5,449 nt of DNA. Source: Collinsella aerofaciens. GTDB lineage: Bacteria > Actinomycetota > Coriobacteriia > Coriobacteriales > Coriobacteriaceae. Below are positions 1 through 5,449 of this stretch, in pieces. The notes under the pieces are model-generated. The model was not told the DNA's origin. It ran no database searches and saw only the letters and a list, made by a program, of their open reading frames with translations. The stretch spans positions 1-5,449 of the forward strand of contig JAJWXI010000123.1 in NCBI GenBank assembly GCA_021641225.1, written 5' to 3'. Both the position numbers and the translations under genes were made by a program. How positions within the stretch are numbered: the first letter of the stretch is position 1; every line of letters begins with the position of its first letter.

Positions 1-476
1 CCGGCATTTTTGTCGGCTCGTGGCTGGTTTCCTTTGCATCGATGGCGGTTGCGATCGGCTACGTGCGCCTGGTCGTGGGCGTTGACTTTGGCGGGCGCGA
101 GGGGTTGTGCCTGCTGGGCGGGGCTACATCCGCGCTTGCCGCCACGGGCCTGGGGCTTTTTGTGGGCACGCTTCCCGTTAAGGGCGGCAAGGCATCCAAG
201 TCGGGCATCCTCACGGGCTTTGCCACCACGTGCGCTTTGTTCGCCGGCCTCTACGGCGAGCCGGCGATGGCGCTTGCCGACGACGTCGCCCGCGCCTGCC
301 CGGCCGAGTGCTGGCTCAATCCCGTCAAGCTCATCTGCGACATGTTCAATCGCCTGTATTTCTTTGAGGACCTGGGGCCCTTCGCTGTTCGCGCCGGCGC
401 GCTGGTCCTCATGGCTCTGGTGTTTGTCGCCGCCGCTACGCTGATCTTTGGAAGGAGCCGCTATGAGCACCTTTAA
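1..476 (+). CDS. ABC-2-type transporter permease, C-terminal part (5' end outside window)
   Basis: This is the 3' end of a gene cut by the window edge; the first complete codon is at base 3 and 157 codons precede the TAA stop. Three strongly hydrophobic segments lie at visible residues about 1-25, 33-56 and 64-82. They are followed by a short extracytoplasmic stretch (WLNPVKLICDMFNRLYFFED) and a last membrane helix at about 130-150, ending in a basic tail (GRSRYEHL). The order of several helices, then an aromatic segment opening with N-P, then a final helix is typical of the C-terminal half of ABC-2 permeases of bacterial exporters. The ATG at base 42 is internal and not the real start, because the frame is open upstream and the sequence there is already membrane-like. 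The end overlaps the next permease gene by 14 bases, so the two products probably form a heterodimeric channel. The substrate cannot be read from the sequence, and the cognate ATPase is not in view. Confidence 0.8.
   Translation, partial: GIFVGSWLVSFASMAVAIGYVRLVVGVDFGGREGLCLLGGATSALAATGLGLFVGTLPVKGGKASKSGILTGFATTCALFAGLYGEPAMALADDVARACPAECWLNPVKLICDMFNRLYFFEDLGPFAVRAGALVLMALVFVAAATLIFGRSRYEHL
450..457 (+). promoter_or_regulatory. Strong ribosome binding site fixing the start of the second permease
   Basis: GGAAGGAG lies inside the end of the upstream gene, 5 bases before the ATG at 463. A longer reading would start at a TTG at 448, but that codon overlaps this motif and has no comparable site of its own, so the ATG is preferred. 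The position within the upstream frame suggests translational coupling of the two permeases. Confidence 0.8.
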
Positions 477-1668
477 GACCGCGCTTCGCATGGCGCTCGC
501 GCACCCGTTCTACCTGCTCATCTACACGGTGTTCATCTCGCTCATGGGCGTGTTCATTGCGGCGTCGGTGAGCTGGAATTCGTCGCAGCTCACCGAATAC
601 AAGCCCTACGACACCAACGTGATCGTGGTCGATCGCGACGACAGCGACCTTTCGCGGGCGCTCACCAAGCACTTGGGGTCGCGCTTTGACCTGGTCACAG
701 GCGTCGGCGACGACACGTACGATCTTGCGGACGCGCTCTCCAAGAGCAACAGTGCCAAGGGCAGCGCCGACTGTGTGTTCTTTATCCCGGAGGGGTTTGA
801 GGACGACCTAATCGCGGCCGCCCGTGCGGGGGAGACCCTGCCCATGCTCGATGTGACGTACGGCTCCGGCACCATGGCGGCGGCGCTTTCGTCTGCCGAG
901 GCCTCGCGCTGGATCTCGCTCGCGGGTGCTGCGGCGGCGCTTGAACCCGCTGCTTCCGACGGCGACGTCGCCAAGGCTGCCGAACACGCCGCCGCCAAGC
1001 GCGCCGAGGTTCAGATCGAGCAGGTTAAGGTTAACTCGACTGCCGCTGCCACGCTCAAGTCGTACTTCAACTTTGGCGCGTACGCGATCATCTCGTCGGT
1101 CATCGTGTCGGTGGGGCTGGTGTTCTCGGGCATGAACGAGCCCGAGCGCGTGCGCCGCATGGAGGCCGGCCCGGTCTCCGAGCGCCAGCGCTCGCTCGCC
1201 GTGTTCGCGGCCGCCGCCGTGCTCACCGTTTGCATCTGGCTTGTGTCGAGCATGATGGGCGTCGTGGGCTTTGCCGGCGCGGTTGCCGAGGTCGGCGTGG
1301 GTCGAGTGTGCTTGGCGCTGGCGGCGACGTTTGCCCTGGCGTGCACGCCCCTGGCTGTTGGCTTTGCGCTGTCGAGCCTGGGCGCGCGCGAGGAGCTGCT
1401 CAACGGCGTGGGTAACCTGCTTGGCATGCTCATGACGTTTTTGGGCGGCGCCTGGATGCCACTGTCGCTCATGGGCTCGGCCGTGCAGACGGCAGCGCAC
1501 TTTGTGCCGACATATTGGGTGAACGACGCGATCGGCAAGGCGCTCGCCTCGGACCTGACGTCTGCCGTGCTGGGTGACATCGCCTGCGACCTGGGCGTCA
1601 CGGTGCTCTTTGCCGCGGCCATCGCCGCCGTAGGCCTAGCCCTCGCCCACAACAAATCCCGCGTCTAG
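463..1668 (+). CDS. ABC-2-type transporter permease (second half of a paired exporter)
   Basis: The protein has 401 residues and is a complete polytopic inner-membrane subunit of an ABC exporter. A first helix lies at about residues 16-36. A large extracytoplasmic domain follows at about 37-203; it is rich in Asp and Ala, and its later part (about 160-195) looks helical. A block of five helices follows at about 205-224, 246-270, 283-305, 312-337 and 376-396. The cytoplasmic loop after the second helix carries EPERVRRMEAGPVSERQR, resembling the conserved R-x-x-x-x-P-V/I-S loop of ABC-2 permeases. The segment FVPTYWVNDAI (from residue 347) matches the family's motif before the last helix. The layout fits the ABC2_membrane_3/COG0842 group, from memory rather than a search. 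The 14-base overlap with the upstream permease indicates one operon and a heteromeric transporter. Drugs, lipids or peptides are typical substrates of the family; nothing here distinguishes them. Confidence 0.85.
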   Translation: MSTFKTALRMALAHPFYLLIYTVFISLMGVFIAASVSWNSSQLTEYKPYDTNVIVVDRDDSDLSRALTKHLGSRFDLVTGVGDDTYDLADALSKSNSAKGSADCVFFIPEGFEDDLIAAARAGETLPMLDVTYGSGTMAAALSSAEASRWISLAGAAAALEPAASDGDVAKAAEHAAAKRAEVQIEQVKVNSTAAATLKSYFNFGAYAIISSVIVSVGLVFSGMNEPERVRRMEAGPVSERQRSLAVFAAAAVLTVCIWLVSSMMGVVGFAGAVAEVGVGRVCLALAATFALACTPLAVGFALSSLGAREELLNGVGNLLGMLMTFLGGAWMPLSLMGSAVQTAAHFVPTYWVNDAIGKALASDLTSAVLGDIACDLGVTVLFAAAIAAVGLALAHNKSRV

Positions 1669-1677
1669 CCACCTAGT

Positions 1678-1735
1678 CATTGGGGACAGTCTTTGCCGAT
1701 TCGCTGGCAGGGCTGGCAGGGACTGTCCCAATATG
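1678..1735 (+). repeat. Palindromic unit A, copy 1 (imperfect hairpin)
   Basis: ATTGGGGACAGTC at 1679-1691 pairs with GACTGTCCCAAT at 1721-1732, giving a 12-bp stem with one bulged G. The 29-base interior contains the 8-mer CTGGCAGG twice (1704-1711 and 1713-1720). The unit begins 9 bases after the permease stop codon. There is no T-run after the stem, so a classical intrinsic terminator is not indicated. A homologous copy lies at 5324-5386, sharing the left arm and the adjoining TTT-(G/A)-CCGATTCGC. It looks like a REP-type dispersed element; that assignment is inference. Confidence 0.8.
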
Positions 1736-1741
1736 TCGGCA

Positions 1742-1749
1742 CTTGGGGA
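1742..1749 (+). repeat. Degenerate half-unit of the GGGGAC repeat
   Basis: CTTGGGGAC between units A and B repeats the start of both palindromes (ATTGGGGACAG) without a matching second arm nearby. It may be a remnant of another unit, or chance. Confidence 0.4.
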
Positions 1750-1751
1750 CC

Positions 1752-1811
1752 ACTCATTGGGGACAGACTTAAATGAGCGATTTCACTCATTTAAGTCTGT
1801 CCCCAATGAGT
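1752..1811 (+). repeat. Palindromic unit B, copy 1: perfect 26-bp inverted repeat
   Basis: Bases 1752-1777 are the exact reverse complement of 1786-1811, with an 8-base loop (CGATTTCA) at 1778-1785. The arms contain CATTGGGGACAG followed by ACTTAAATGAG. As RNA or single-stranded DNA this would fold into a very stable hairpin. The sequence after the right arm (AGGTTGGAAAAAG) has no T-tract, so intrinsic termination is not obvious, although the hairpin could still block read-through or protect a 3' end. The right arm recurs identically over 27 bases (1785-1811 and 5391-5417) downstream of the FtsX permease. Confidence 0.95.
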
Positions 1812-1837
1812 AGGTTGGAAAAAGTCGCGCACGTCGC

Positions 1838-1865
1838 TTAAAAATAGTTCGCCGGGGTTTACTAT
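1838..1865 (+). promoter_or_regulatory. Possible sigma-70-type promoter of the ATPase-permease operon
   Basis: The stretch between the palindrome and the ATPase is AT-richer than its surroundings. A weak pair is TTAAAA (1838-1843) and TACTAT (1860-1865) with a 16-base spacer, each matching 4 of 6 consensus positions. An alternative is TTGGAA (1815-1820) with TAAAAA (1839-1844), 18 bases apart. A promoter is expected here because the gap separates two transporter types and contains hairpins. Neither pair is strong and no clear operator is visible. Confidence 0.3.
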
Positions 1866-1906
1866 TACCCTAGAAAAGTAGCAACAGGCTAACAACGGGG
1901 GATAGC

Positions 1907-2620
1907 ATGGCGACAAAGCAAGCCTATGTCCAGGTCAAAGGGCTCAAGAAACACTATGGCGACGGTGATGCGCGCCTGACGGTGCTCGACGGCATCGACA
2001 CGTCCATCAACCGCGGCGAGATCTGCGCCATGCTGGGACCCTCGGGCTCGGGCAAGTCGACCTTTCTCAACCTCATTGGCGGCCTGGAGGATGCCGACGG
2101 CGGCTCCATCATGGTGGACGGCTGCGACCTCACCGTGCTCAAGCCTGCCGATCTGGGCGAGTACCGCCGCCGCGAGCTGGGCTTTGTCTTCCAGTTCTAC
2201 AACCTGGTGCCCGACCTTACCATCAAGGAAAACATCGAGGTCACGGCGCACCTGTCCAAAAAACCGCTCGACGTCGACGATCTGCTGCGTTCGCTGGGCC
2301 TCTACGAGCACCGCAACAAGTTCCCGCGCCAGGTCTCGGGCGGCCAGCAGCAGCGCTGCGCCATCGGCCGTGCACTCGTCAAAAACCCGGGCCTGCTGCT
2401 GTGCGACGAGCCCACCGGCGCGCTCGACTACAAGACATCCAAGGAAATCCTGCAGCTCATGGAGGACGTCAACCGCACCTACGGCTGCACCATCATCATC
2501 GTCACCCACAACGCCGCCATCGCGCGCATGGCCAACCGCGTGCTGCGCCTGCGCGACGGCCGCATCGTCGAGGATGAGCTCAACGAGTCGCCCGTTACGG
2601 CCGCCGAGCTCGATTGGTAG
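1907..2620 (+). CDS. ABC transporter ATP-binding protein, MacB/LolD/FtsE type
   Basis: The 237-residue protein is a complete, apparently functional ATPase subunit acting at the cytoplasmic face of the membrane. Visible motifs, in order: an aromatic A-loop residue at Tyr17; Walker A GPSGSGKST at 44-52; the Q-loop glutamine at 96 within GFVFQFYNLVPDLT; signature VSGGQQQR at 143-150; Walker B LLLCDEP at 163-169 with catalytic Glu168; D-loop GALD at 171-174; and the switch histidine His201. The FQFYNLVPDLT stretch and the short length are typical of the MacB/LolD-like subfamily that partners FtsX-type permeases. The ATG at 1907 is preceded by a purine-rich GGGGGA (1897-1902) four bases upstream, and the family's N-terminal strand starts right after it. 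The FtsX permease begins 8 bases downstream, so the two form one operon and one complex. The family is very well supported; the substrate is unknown. Confidence 0.96.
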   Translation: MATKQAYVQVKGLKKHYGDGDARLTVLDGIDTSINRGEICAMLGPSGSGKSTFLNLIGGLEDADGGSIMVDGCDLTVLKPADLGEYRRRELGFVFQFYNLVPDLTIKENIEVTAHLSKKPLDVDDLLRSLGLYEHRNKFPRQVSGGQQQRCAIGRALVKNPGLLLCDEPTGALDYKTSKEILQLMEDVNRTYGCTIIIVTHNAAIARMANRVLRLRDGRIVEDELNESPVTAAELDW

Positions 2621-2624
2621 GCGG
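2616..2624 (+). promoter_or_regulatory. Weak ribosome binding site of the FtsX permease, inside the ATPase stop region
   Basis: GGTAGGCGG includes the ATPase TAG stop (2618-2620) and ends 4 bases before the ATG at 2629. It is a modest Shine-Dalgarno match, and coupling to ATPase translation is likely. A TTG at 2614, overlapping the ATPase end, is a possible but less likely start that would add five residues. Confidence 0.5.
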
Positions 2625-2628
2625 CGCC

Positions 2629-5295
2629 ATGACACCTCTCGTAAAACGATTCCCGCGCGAGCTGCGCCGCAATATCGGTAAGTACCTGGGCATCTTTTTG
2701 CTCATGTGCGGAAGCATCGCCCTTACCTCGGGCTTTTTGCTCGCGGCGCATTCCATCGGCTGCCTCATCGACGACATGCGCGACGAGTACACGATTGAGG
2801 ACGGCCGCGTGACCACCTCCTTCGAGGCCACCAAAGACCAGCTCAAGGCAGCCGAGGATGCAGCCGACGACGTCGGCGGCGTCACGCTCTACAAGAATTT
2901 CTCCATCGACGCCATCATCAAAAAGACCGCCGGCGACGACGGCACCAAGCGCACCCTGCGCACCTATGCGCACCGCACCAAGGTCGATATCGCGTCCTAC
3001 TGTGAGGGCAGGCAGCCCAAGACGGACGATGAGGTGGCCATCGACCGCGTTTTTGCCGCTAACAACGACCTCGCCGTGGGCGATAAGGTCGAGCTCGAGG
3101 GTCGCACCTACACCATCTGCGGCATCATGACCCAGCCCGATAGCCAGGCGCTGTTCCTCAACAATTCGGACTTCACGGTGAACACCATCACGTACGGCGT
3201 GGCCGAGGTCGCCGACGCCGGCTTTACCGCGCTTAAGGACGCCGGCGGCGCGCCTGCCTACACCTACTCCTTTACCTTTACCGACCGCGATCTCCCCACC
3301 GCGGATCGCATCGATGCGGAGCAGGATATGGTCGAGGCGCTGACCGATGCCGATGCGCGCGTGGACGATCTGATCGATGCCGATTCCAACCAGGGTATTG
3401 GCTACGCGCGCGACGACGTAGACGGCGACTCCATGATGTGGATGACGCTGCTCGACATTATCATCGTGATCATGGCGTTTGTCTTTGTGGTGCTCACCGA
3501 CGCCACCATCGAGGAGGAGAGCGCCATCATCGGCACGCTGCTCGCCAGCGGCTATCGCCGTCGCGAGATCGTGCTGCACTACCTGGCACTTCCCGCCATC
3601 GTGGGCGTGCTCGCGGCACTTTTGGGCACCGCGCTCGGCGTTGCGTTCTTTACCGAGCCCATGCGCGGTCTCTACTACGGCTCGTACAGCCTGCCGCCCT
3701 TCCAGGTGTACTGGAGCTGGGAAATCTTTGTGAAGTGCGCTGTGGTCCCCGCCGCCGCGCTCATCCTCATCACGCTGGTGGGTCTGCTCCGCAAAATGGG
3801 CAAGACGCCGCTGCAGTTCCTTCGTCACGAGGCGAGTGGCAAGTCGGGTACCAAGCGCGGTCTGCAGCTGCCGGAACGCATGGGCTTTGTCTCCCGCTTC
3901 CGCCTGCGCGTCTTCCTGCGCAACCTGGGCAGCTTCGCCACGCTCTTCGTGGGCATCGTGTTTGGGTCGCTGCTTTTGCTCTTTGGCCTGGCGATCCTGC
4001 CCACGATGACGCACTATGCGGACAACCTGGAGACGAGCCTGGTCGCCGAGCATCAGTACACACTCAAGGCGCCGCTGGAGCTCGAGGGCACTACCGAGGA
4101 GCGCGAGCAGTGGTCGGCACTCGAGCGCTTGCAGTCGGTTGACGGCGCGCTGCTTTCTGCCGCCCAGGATGCCGATGACGAGCTTGACGGCGCGGCCGAT
4201 GCGGCGCAGACGGCAGCCGATGCCGCGACCGCATCTCCGTCTGCCGAGAGCCTGACCGCAACGCAGGATGCGCTTGCCAAGGTCCAGGACAAGAAGGATG
4301 CGCTCTACGCGCGCCTTGACGATCTTGCCGATGCCCTCGGCTGCAACCGCGACGAGGCTATCGACCTGATCGACAAGGCCTCTAAGATCGACACTGACAA
4401 CGACGATATCCACCCGGTCAATACGACCGACAACGGCGCGGGCGCAATCGCGCAGGCCGAGAAATATGCCGTTTACCAGCTGCAGTACGACCGTGGCGAC
4501 GGTAATGGCGAGGAGACGATTTCTGTCTACGGCATCTCGCCCGATTCGCGCTATTGGAAAGATCTCAACGTCGGCGATGGGCGCGTCGTCTTTGGCGGCG
4601 GTCTGCTCGACAAGTTTGGCTGGAGCGAGGGCCAGAAGGTCACGCTCCACGACAAGTATGAGGGCGAGCATTATTCCTTTAAGTATGCGGGCAAGGACTG
4701 CATTTGGGGCTCTAAGTCGGATATGAATGTCTATATGAGCATCGACGACTTTAACGAGCTGTTCGGCAACGACGCCGCCTACTTTAACGGCTATGTGAGC
4801 AACGAGAAGCTCGACCTCGACGCGCGCTACTTTGCCGGTGACACTACGCCCGACGACATGCGCGCCGTGGGCGACCAGTTCATCGGCATGATGAGCAAAA
4901 TGATCGGCATGATGATTGGGCTCGCGGTGTTTATCTTCCTGCTGTTTATGTATCTTCTGACCAAGGCTGTGATCGACCACAGCGCCCGTTCGATCAGCTA
5001 CATGAAAGTCTTTGGCTATCGCGATAGCGAGATCTCGCATCTGTACATCCGCTCGATCACGCTGTGCGTGGCGGCGTCGCTCGTGCTGAGCCTGCCGGTC
5101 ATTATTGGCTCGCTCACGGCCATCTTCCGCTCGATGCTGCTCGCCTACAACGGCAATATCGAGATCTACGTGCCCGCTTGGTCCATGGCTGCATGCGTCG
5201 GCATTGGCTTTGCGACCTACCTGGTCGTGGCACTGCTACACACGCGCTCTATCAAGCGCGTCAGCCTGGCCGAAGCCCTCAAGGTGCAAGAGTAG
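2629..5295 (+). CDS. Large FtsX-family ABC transporter permease with two extracytoplasmic domains
   Basis: The 888-residue membrane protein partners the ATPase encoded 8 bases upstream. An N-terminal basic stretch (KRFPRELRRNIGKY) leads into helix 1 (about 20-41). Extracytoplasmic domain 1 follows (about 42-268), then helices 2-4 (about 269-290, 318-345, 367-388). Helix 5 (about 436-458) opens the second half, with extracytoplasmic domain 2 (about 459-754) and helices 6-8 (about 755-777, 810-830, 852-870). Each three-helix block is an FtsX module: the loop after its first helix reads EEESAIIGTLLASGYRRREI in the first and SARSISYMKVFGYRDSEI in the second, and the blocks end with the related tails TPLQFLRHEAS and VSLAEALKVQE. 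Residues about 497-570 of domain 2 are Ala/Asp-rich with heptad-like spacing, suggesting a helical or coiled-coil hairpin. The family couples ATP hydrolysis to movements outside the membrane (lipoprotein or peptide release, hydrolase control). Which of these applies here is unknown. Confidence 0.93.
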   Translation: MTPLVKRFPRELRRNIGKYLGIFLLMCGSIALTSGFLLAAHSIGCLIDDMRDEYTIEDGRVTTSFEATKDQLKAAEDAADDVGGVTLYKNFSIDAIIKKTAGDDGTKRTLRTYAHRTKVDIASYCEGRQPKTDDEVAIDRVFAANNDLAVGDKVELEGRTYTICGIMTQPDSQALFLNNSDFTVNTITYGVAEVADAGFTALKDAGGAPAYTYSFTFTDRDLPTADRIDAEQDMVEALTDADARVDDLIDADSNQGIGYARDDVDGDSMMWMTLLDIIIVIMAFVFVVLTDATIEEESAIIGTLLASGYRRREIVLHYLALPAIVGVLAALLGTALGVAFFTEPMRGLYYGSYSLPPFQVYWSWEIFVKCAVVPAAALILITLVGLLRKMGKTPLQFLRHEASGKSGTKRGLQLPERMGFVSRFRLRVFLRNLGSFATLFVGIVFGSLLLLFGLAILPTMTHYADNLETSLVAEHQYTLKAPLELEGTTEEREQWSALERLQSVDGALLSAAQDADDELDGAADAAQTAADAATASPSAESLTATQDALAKVQDKKDALYARLDDLADALGCNRDEAIDLIDKASKIDTDNDDIHPVNTTDNGAGAIAQAEKYAVYQLQYDRGDGNGEETISVYGISPDSRYWKDLNVGDGRVVFGGGLLDKFGWSEGQKVTLHDKYEGEHYSFKYAGKDCIWGSKSDMNVYMSIDDFNELFGNDAAYFNGYVSNEKLDLDARYFAGDTTPDDMRAVGDQFIGMMSKMIGMMIGLAVFIFLLFMYLLTKAVIDHSARSISYMKVFGYRDSEISHLYIRSITLCVAASLVLSLPVIIGSLTAIFRSMLLAYNGNIEIYVPAWSMAACVGIGFATYLVVALLHTRSIKRVSLAEALKVQE

Positions 5296-5320
5296 TCATT
5301 GGGGACGTTCTTAAACGACT
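5296..5320 (+). repeat. Degenerate left arm of palindromic unit B, copy 2
   Basis: The arm begins at the base after the permease TAG stop. Bases 5296-5306 pair perfectly with 5405-5415, and TTAAA (5311-5315) pairs with 5396-5400. The four bases between (GTTC where the intact arm has AGAC) and two positions near the inner end do not fit. It is therefore a decayed partner of the intact right arm at 5391-5417, from which it is now separated by unit A. Confidence 0.75.
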
Positions 5321-5323
5321 AGC

Positions 5324-5386
5324 CATCGGGGACAGTCTTTACCGATTCGCCGGCTCGCCGGCCGGGCAGGCAAGGACTGTCCCTGG
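5324..5386 (+). repeat. Palindromic unit A, copy 2 (imperfect hairpin)
   Basis: GGGACAGTC (5329-5337) pairs with GACTGTCCC (5375-5383), and TT/AA extends the stem past a bulged G. The interior carries the 8-mer TCGCCGGC twice in tandem (5347-5354 and 5355-5362). It is homologous to the unit at 1678-1735 in the arms and in the adjoining TTT-(A/G)-CCGATTCGC, but differs in the middle. It sits nested between the two arms of unit B. No T-run follows. Confidence 0.8.
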
Positions 5387-5390
5387 CGGC

Positions 5391-5417
5391 ACTCATTTAA
5401 GTCTGTCCCCAATGAGT
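5391..5417 (+). repeat. Right arm of palindromic unit B, copy 2 (27 bases identical to copy 1)
   Basis: This stretch is identical to 1785-1811 and runs from ACTCATTTAAG through TCTGTCCCCAATGAGT. Its only local partner is the degenerate arm at 5296-5320. Identity over 27 bases in non-coding DNA about 3.6 kb apart points to a dispersed repeat family rather than chance. Confidence 0.9.
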
Positions 5418-5449
5418 GGCCGTGCTTGACTTCAACCCCACTTCACCGG
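5418..5449. other. Short unassigned tail of the window
   Basis: These 32 bases after the repeat contain no readable gene start. TTGACT at 5426-5431 could be a -35 element for a following gene, but any -10 element would lie at or beyond the window end, so I do not call a promoter. Confidence 0.3.

Noticed and set aside
463..476. Frameshift or gene fusion between the two ABC-2 permeases because of their 14-base overlap.
   Set aside because: Each reads as a proper unit: the first ends in a normal basic tail, and the second has its own ribosome binding site and N-terminal helix. This is an ordinary coupled overlap.
808..1500. Long minus-strand open frames opposite the second ABC-2 permease (also 606-998 and 1011-1655).
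   Set aside because: Low-complexity Arg/His/Ala or Ser/Ala/Thr/Pro products that overlap each other and a clear membrane protein. No recognisable domain.
1752..1811. The perfect palindrome as a rho-independent terminator.
   Set aside because: The stem is strong enough, but neither strand has a T-run directly after it. Termination is possible but not supported by the sequence.
1678..1811. A CRISPR array or tandem repeat array from the repeated GGGGACAG motifs.
   Set aside because: The motifs are arms of inverted repeats, with no regular repeat-spacer alternation and no cas genes.
3438..4142. A 234-codon plus-strand open frame in another phase inside the FtsX permease.
   Set aside because: Arg/His/Ala-rich shadow of the permease with no domain. 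The permease frame shows clear helices through the same DNA.
2479..5040. An 853-codon open frame on the minus strand opposite the FtsX permease.
   Set aside because: Its product is rich in H, R, V and A without domain logic or membrane pattern. It exactly shadows a strongly supported gene, and G/C-biased third positions commonly keep an antisense frame open.
5418..5449. Promoter with a -35 element TTGACT at 5426.
   Set aside because: A -10 element would fall at or beyond the end of the window, so the claim cannot be supported.

Overview
The window is GC-rich, densely coded on the + strand, and carries four co-oriented genes, all of them ABC-transporter parts. The base composition, the codon style (strong G/C third positions, alanine- and aspartate-rich proteins) and intergenic palindromes built on a GGGGACAG core suggest a gut-type member of the Coriobacteriia, such as Collinsella or a relative. 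This placement is inference from general familiarity. No marker gene here proves it.

Region 1 (1-1668) holds the 3' end of one ABC-2-type permease and a complete second ABC-2-type permease. They overlap by 14 bases and so are probably translationally coupled. They look like the two membrane halves of one drug/lipid-type exporter whose ATPase should lie upstream, outside the window.

Region 2 (1669-1906) is an intergenic stretch of 238 bases. It contains an imperfect hairpin (unit A) followed by a perfect 26-bp palindrome (unit B), then a plausible but weak promoter and a purine-rich ribosome binding site for the next gene.

Region 3 (1907-5295) is a compact two-gene operon: a MacB/LolD/FtsE-type ATPase and, 8 bases later, an 888-residue FtsX-family permease with two FtsX modules and two large extracytoplasmic domains. 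Together they should form a membrane-embedded ATPase-permease that does mechanical work on, or exports, an unidentified substrate at the outer face of the membrane. This is a different transporter superfamily from the ABC-2 pair beside it.

Region 4 (5296-5449) starts directly behind the permease stop codon with a second, rearranged copy of the same A/B palindromic element, in the same orientation. The ATPase-permease operon is therefore bracketed by directly oriented, partly identical palindromic repeats about 3.6 kb apart. This is the most interesting feature of the window. The genes themselves are ordinary members of large families, and I see no sign of a defence system, CRISPR array, RNA gene or complete mobile element.
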